The position numbers were made by a program, and so were the translations under genes. A stretch of DNA of 7,299 nt from Lachnospiraceae bacterium (GTDB taxonomy: Bacteria > Bacillota > Clostridia > Lachnospirales > Lachnospiraceae), in NCBI GenBank assembly GCA_014804385.1, contig JAAUZW010000022.1:137371-144669 (forward strand), given 5' to 3'. Under the pieces are notes generated by a model. The model ran no database searches. It was given only the letters and a program-made list of their open reading frames with translations, and was not told the origin of the DNA. Shown piece after piece: positions 4,364 to 7,299 of the stretch; the first letter of the stretch is position 1; each line of letters opens with the position of its first letter.

Positions 4364-4677
4364 TACTCAAAGATCTCTTCTTCCTCTAAATTTCCATTTT
4401 CATCAAAGTAAAACCATTTCCCGACTTCTTTTCCATTAACATAATCGCCTTCTGCTGCAATTTGACCGTTTTCATGATAATCAACCCAATACCCATTCTC
4501 TAATCCGTTATCATATAATCCGGTTGATGCAATGTTCCCATTTTGGTAATATTCTGTAAACAGACCATCCCGAATCCATCTCATTCCATCATCCGAGATC
4601 CTTCGTGAGTACCTAAAATGGATTTCGCCTGTTTCATATGGGATTTCTGCAATATACAAAATATTTTCTTTTTCCAT
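4363..4677 (-). CDS. MORN-repeat protein (YwqK-like)
   Basis: A 104-residue protein without signal peptide or membrane segment. After about 36 residues it consists of three MORN_2-type repeats of roughly 22 residues: DGLFTEYYQNGNIASTGLYD (about 38-57), NGYWVDYHENGQIAAEGDYV (61-80) and VGKWFYFDENGNLEEEE (85-101). The repeated G-x-(W/F)-x-x-Y/F-x-x-NG-x-(I/L) pattern forms a beta-hairpin ladder. Such proteins are often annotated as YwqK-family antitoxins, after Bacillus YwqK next to the LXG toxin YwqJ, but the role is not well proven. No LXG or polymorphic toxin gene is in the window, so this may be an orphan immunity-type protein or simply a protein-binding module. The ATG at 4677 has GGGAG 7 bases before it. 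Toxin 2 lies 96 bp downstream on the same strand. Confidence 0.8.
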   Translation of the reverse strand: MEKENILYIAEIPYETGEIHFRYSRRISDDGMRWIRDGLFTEYYQNGNIASTGLYDNGLENGYWVDYHENGQIAAEGDYVNGKEVGKWFYFDENGNLEEEEIFE

Positions 4678-4725
4678 AATGTTTCTCCCTTTGTTTGCTG
4701 TGGGGTGTTGATTACGCCTACATAC

Positions 4726-4763
4726 AAAAAAATCGGAGAAGTGCCCATTTTAACACTTCTCCG
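4726..4763 (-). terminator. Terminator of the tRNA-Glu/tRNA-Cys unit
   Basis: A perfect 10-bp stem, CGGAGAAGTG (plus 4734-4743) with CACTTCTCCG (plus 4754-4763), is followed leftward by A and seven Ts. It begins 2 bases after the tRNA-Cys 3' end, so it belongs to the tRNA transcript. Confidence 0.9.
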
Positions 4764-4765
4764 AG

Positions 4766-4837
4766 AGGCGCAGACCGGATTTGAACCGGTGAATCAGGGT
4801 GTTGCAGACCCACGCCTTACCGCTTGGCTACTGCGCC
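4766..4837 (-). tRNA. tRNA-Cys (GCA anticodon)
   Basis: The 72-base gene folds as a cloverleaf: acceptor GGCGCAG / CTGCGCC with discriminator T, D arm GCC...GGC, anticodon loop CTGCAAC (anticodon GCA), and T arm ACCGG-TTCAAAT-CCGGT. The CCA end is not encoded. The outermost pair of the anticodon stem (27-43) is a U-U mismatch; the other stems are intact. It lies 26 bases after tRNA-Glu in the same transcript. Confidence 0.95.
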
Positions 4838-4863
4838 TTAATTTAATATGGTTTTTAAACCGA

Positions 4864-4935
4864 TGACTCCAACGGGAATCGAACCCGTGTTACCGCCGTG
4901 AAAGGGCGATGTCTTAACCGCTTGACCATGGAGCC
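4864..4935 (-). tRNA. tRNA-Glu (UUC anticodon)
   Basis: A 72-base cloverleaf: acceptor GGCTCCA / TGGAGTC (one G-U pair) with discriminator A, D arm GTC...GAC, anticodon stem TCGCC/GGCGG, loop CTTTCAC (anticodon TTC), and T arm ACGGG-TTCGATT-CCCGT. CCA is not encoded. It is the first gene of the leftward tRNA-Glu/tRNA-Cys unit. Confidence 0.96.
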
Positions 4936-4969
4936 TCATGAAAGGCCTCAGGTAGCCTTAACGAATGAT

Positions 4970-4998
4970 ATGATATCATATTCCTTCCCATTTGGCAA
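4970..4998 (-). promoter_or_regulatory. Promoter of the tRNA unit
   Basis: On the minus strand TTGCCA (plus 4993-4998) and TATCAT (plus 4970-4975) each match five of six consensus bases, with a 17-bp spacer. This fits the start of tRNA-Glu about 35 bases further on. The -10 box sits in a 14-bp perfect palindrome, ATATGATATCATAT (4968-4981). Confidence 0.7.
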
Positions 4999-5025
4999 GG
5001 GGAAGATTGTAGAAATTCTCTGTTT

Positions 5026-5054
5026 TTCACAACTTCTCTAAAACATCATAAACT
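5026..5054 (+). promoter_or_regulatory. Possible promoter of the superoxide dismutase-family gene
   Basis: TTCACA (5026-5031) and TAAACT (5049-5054) are 17 bp apart, matching five and four of six consensus bases. The start of transcription would fall near 5061, just before the ribosome site AGGAG at 5070-5074. Confidence 0.4.
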
Positions 5055-5081
5055 AATCTCAAAGCCTACAGGAGCTTTCCT

Positions 5082-5579
5082 ATGTATCATTCCCAACTCA
5101 CACCCGCAACAACTTTCAAGCAGCTTCTCTTCCACGATCATCCGGGCGCGATCGCCTGGATCAACGGCAATAAAAACTATCCCAAGCTTAACGGTCTAAT
5201 CAAATTTTATCATACTACCTACGGCGGCGTACTGTTAGAAGTGCAGATTTTCAATCTTCCCGACATCACCCTCCCCGGCTCAAGCAATTTCTATGCCATG
5301 CACATACATGAGACGGGTGATTGCAGTGATGATTTTACCGACACCGGCATGCACTATAATCCACAAAATACCGAGCATCCGAATCACGCCGGTGACATGC
5401 CCCCGCTTATGAGCAATCAGGGGTATGCCTACAGCGTATTCTATGATAAGAGATTTACGATTCAGGATATTATCGGAAGGGCCGTCATCATACATGAAAA
5501 ACCCGATGACTTCACCACACAGCCTTCCGGAAATTCCGGCGCAAAAATAGGCTGTGGAGTCATTAAATGGGTTGATTAA
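5082..5579 (+). CDS. sodC: Cu/Zn superoxide dismutase-family protein
   Basis: The family dismutates superoxide to oxygen and hydrogen peroxide at a copper/zinc site. The 165-residue protein keeps the set of metal ligands: H74 and H76 in MHIHE, H91 in HYNP, H99, H102 and D105 in EHPNHAGD, and H138 in IIHE. The structural disulfide cysteines C81 (GDC) and C158 (IGCGVI) are also present. The loop between the second and third zinc histidines is shorter than in eukaryotic SOD1 (3 residues against 9). The active-site Arg before the last Cys is replaced by Lys155. No signal peptide or lipobox is seen, so the protein should stay in the cytoplasm, unlike most bacterial SodC. The ATG at 5082 has AGGAG 7 bases before it. 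It stands between the tRNA unit and a convergent uvrA-like gene. Activity is likely but not certain, given the Lys substitution. Confidence 0.88.
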   Translation: MYHSQLTPATTFKQLLFHDHPGAIAWINGNKNYPKLNGLIKFYHTTYGGVLLEVQIFNLPDITLPGSSNFYAMHIHETGDCSDDFTDTGMHYNPQNTEHPNHAGDMPPLMSNQGYAYSVFYDKRFTIQDIIGRAVIIHEKPDDFTTQPSGNSGAKIGCGVIKWVD

Positions 5580-5598
5580 GATGCGTGATAGGCCGCCG

Positions 5599-7299
5599 TT
5601 ATACGGGGAAGGATTCTAAATATTTCCCCGTCAGGCTATTCTCATTGCCGCAAATCTCCTGCGGCGTCCCCTTCGCAATGATCTCTCCGCCATGTACGCC
5701 GCCGCCCGGCCCCATATCGATCACATAATCAGCATTGCGGATCACATCCAGATCGTGTTCGATCACAATAACGGTCGCCCCGTTTTCAATCAATCTCAGA
5801 AAAACCTGTAAAAGGGTCTCCACGTCCAGAGGATGTAAGCCAATCGTGGGTTCGTCAAAGACAAATACCGAGTCTGACTGTCCCTTTCCCATCTCGCTTG
5901 CCAGTTTCAGTCTCTGTGCCTCCCCGCCGGACAGACTCGGCGTTTGTTCTCCCAGCGTCAGATAGCCAAGACCAAGATCATGCAGCACTTGCAGTTTCCG
6001 CGCCACATTCGGAAGATCCGCACAGGCATCCAACGCCTCATCCACACTCATATCCATGAGTTCCGGAAGTGTGTACACCCCGTCTTTCTTCTTCGGAAAC
6101 CGCCGGATCAGACTTGCCTCCTTCGCATACCGCGAACCTCTACAATCCGGACAGGTAATTTCCACATCCGGCAAAAACTGAACGTCAAGGCTGATAGAAC
6201 CTGTGCCGTCGCAGACCGGGCAACGCAGTTTCCCCGTATTGTAGGAGAAGTCCCCCGCTTTATAACCTCTTTCCTTTGCATCCGGCGTCCGCGCATAAAT
6301 CTTCCTCAGTTCATCATGCACATCCGCATAAGTCGCCACCGTGGAACGGACATTCACCCCGATCGGCGTAGCGTCAATCAGTTTAACTTGTCTGATACCG
6401 TCCGCCGAAACCAAACGTACATGCTCCGGAAATTTTTCCTCCTTAATAGCAGCATCCAGCGCAGGAATCAGGCTTTCCAGAACCATCGTCGTTTTTCCGG
6501 AACCGGACACCCCTGTCACGGCGATCAGGCGTCCTTTCGGGAAATCCACTTCTAACGGCTTCACGGTATGGATCGCAGAAGTCGACAGATGAATGGTCCC
6601 TAACTCAAACATACACTCTGATGGGATATGATTCCCAACATCAATCACTTCCTCTCCCGTGAAAAAACCGCCAATCTTAGACGCCGGATTCTGCTCCACA
6701 TCTGCAAGACTTCCCTGTGCAATGATGGTGCCACCGCCCGCACCGGCCTCCGGCCCCAGCTCTATGAGCCAGTCCGCCTCAGAGAGCACATGGGTATCGT
6801 GATCCACCAGAACCACCGTATTGCCGTCCTGCAGGAGATCGCGCATAACTCCCCTCAGTCCTTCCATATTGGAGGGATGCAGCCCGATGGACGGCTCGTC
6901 CAGCACATACAACACGCCCGTCGTACGGTTTCTGACCGCCCTTGCAAGCTGCATCCTCTGTCGTTCCCCTGTGGAAAGCGTAGAGGCCGCCCGGTCCAAT
7001 GTAAGATAAGATAGCCCCAGATCTATCAGCCGTTTCGCCGCACTCTGAAAAGATTCGCAGATGCTCTCCGCCATAGGTCTCATTTCCTCCGGCAGAGAAT
7101 TTGGTACGTTATCGACCCATTCAGTCAACTCCAAAAGCGTCATAGTACAGGCTTCCGCAAGTGAAATCCCGCAAAGCCTGGGCGCGCGAGCCTCTCCCGA
7201 AAGTCTGGTGCCGCCGCAGTCCGGGCAGACGCCCTGCCGTAAGAACTTCTCGACACGTTTCATCCCTTTCTCATCTTTTACCTTAGACAACGCATTTTC
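5599..7299 (-). CDS. uvrA: UvrA-family excinuclease ATPase (UvrA2-like), 5' end outside window
   Basis: UvrA is the DNA-damage sensor of nucleotide excision repair, a dimeric twin-ATPase that loads UvrB. The 566 C-terminal residues are visible, counted from the window edge. They contain a CPDCGGTRLS zinc-finger segment (25-34), the first ABC signature LSTGERQR (108-115), Walker B LYVLDEPS (130-137) and the switch His in VDHD (165-168). The second half has Walker A GVSGSGKTT (263-271), the C-terminal zinc finger with C360, C363, C383 and C386, signature LSGGEAQR (456-463), Walker B VFVFDEPT (478-485) and IEHD (513-516). The frame is open through 7299 without a proper start; a TTG at 7290 is internal. 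The DEPSIGLHPSN and ELGPEAGAGGG variants look more like the UvrA2 paralogue than housekeeping UvrA; the diagnostic UvrB-binding domain is outside. Its stop is 19 bp from the convergent sodC stop. Confidence 0.9.
   Translation of the reverse strand, partial: ENALSKVKDEKGMKRVEKFLRQGVCPDCGGTRLSGEARAPRLCGISLAEACTMTLLELTEWVDNVPNSLPEEMRPMAESICESFQSAAKRLIDLGLSYLTLDRAASTLSTGERQRMQLARAVRNRTTGVLYVLDEPSIGLHPSNMEGLRGVMRDLLQDGNTVVLVDHDTHVLSEADWLIELGPEAGAGGGTIIAQGSLADVEQNPASKIGGFFTGEEVIDVGNHIPSECMFELGTIHLSTSAIHTVKPLEVDFPKGRLIAVTGVSGSGKTTMVLESLIPALDAAIKEEKFPEHVRLVSADGIRQVKLIDATPIGVNVRSTVATYADVHDELRKIYARTPDAKERGYKAGDFSYNTGKLRCPVCDGTGSISLDVQFLPDVEITCPDCRGSRYAKEASLIRRFPKKKDGVYTLPELMDMSVDEALDACADLPNVARKLQVLHDLGLGYLTLGEQTPSLSGGEAQRLKLASEMGKGQSDSVFVFDEPTIGLHPLDVETLLQVFLRLIENGATVIVIEHDLDVIRNADYVIDMGPGGGVHGGEIIAKGTPQEICGNENSLTGKYLESFPV
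5603..5631. other. Hairpin at the convergent sodC/uvrA ends
   Basis: ACGGGGAA (5603-5610) pairs with TTCCCCGT (5624-5631) across a 13-base loop, inside the last codons of the uvrA-like gene. It may help end transcription from sodC, but neither side has a T-run, so I do not call it a terminator. Confidence 0.3.

Noticed and set aside
5944..6555. Plus-strand ORF of 203 codons opposite the uvrA-like gene
   Set aside because: It is a shadow ORF in a GC-richer gene; the minus-strand reading has full UvrA motifs.

Overview
The window looks like chromosomal DNA of a Gram-positive, low-to-medium GC gut-type Bacillota, most likely Lachnospiraceae. This rests on the AGGAGG-type ribosome sites, the sigma-A style promoters, a YerB/DUF3048 lipoprotein, small Fst/holin-like toxin peptides and tRNA genes without an encoded CCA end. 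The family assignment is inference; no rRNA or marker gene is present.

Left part (1-2860): two sugar-nucleotide genes run leftward. These are rfbD (dTDP-4-dehydrorhamnose reductase, 536-1372) and, after a 191-bp strongly structured spacer, the 5' part of gmd (GDP-mannose 4,6-dehydratase, 1-344, cut by the window edge). They are probably the tail of a surface-polysaccharide cluster. Facing away from them is a DUF3048 lipoprotein (1569-2720) with its own promoter and a good terminator.

Middle part (2861-4700): a small, more AT-rich accessory stretch. It holds a 67-aa Cro/C1-type regulator facing away from a short leader ORF and an 82-aa Cys-rich membrane protein. Three 18-bp-spaced direct repeats lie between the regulator and the leader. 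Then come two tiny (27-aa) hydrophobic peptides in the style of type I toxins, coded on opposite strands with their 3' ends facing each other. The first has a clear antisense RNA gene: a perfect-consensus promoter, a shared bidirectional terminator and direct repeats that would let the two RNAs pair. The second has a sequestered ribosome site and a terminator on the opposing strand, but its antitoxin promoter is only weakly supported. A 104-aa MORN-repeat (YwqK-like) protein follows. None of the small ORFs of 17-27 aa would be called by a usual length cut-off.

Right part (4726-7299): tRNA-Glu(UUC) and tRNA-Cys(GCA) form a leftward tandem transcription unit with promoter and terminator. Next is a cytoplasmic Cu/Zn superoxide dismutase-family gene (5082-5579), converging on a UvrA-family (UvrA2-like) ATPase gene (5599-7299) that runs off the right edge.

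The most interesting content is the 3684-4380 block, which reads as two adjacent type I toxin-antitoxin modules, and the regulator/leader/membrane-protein unit at 2861-3465. The latter has no function I recognise.
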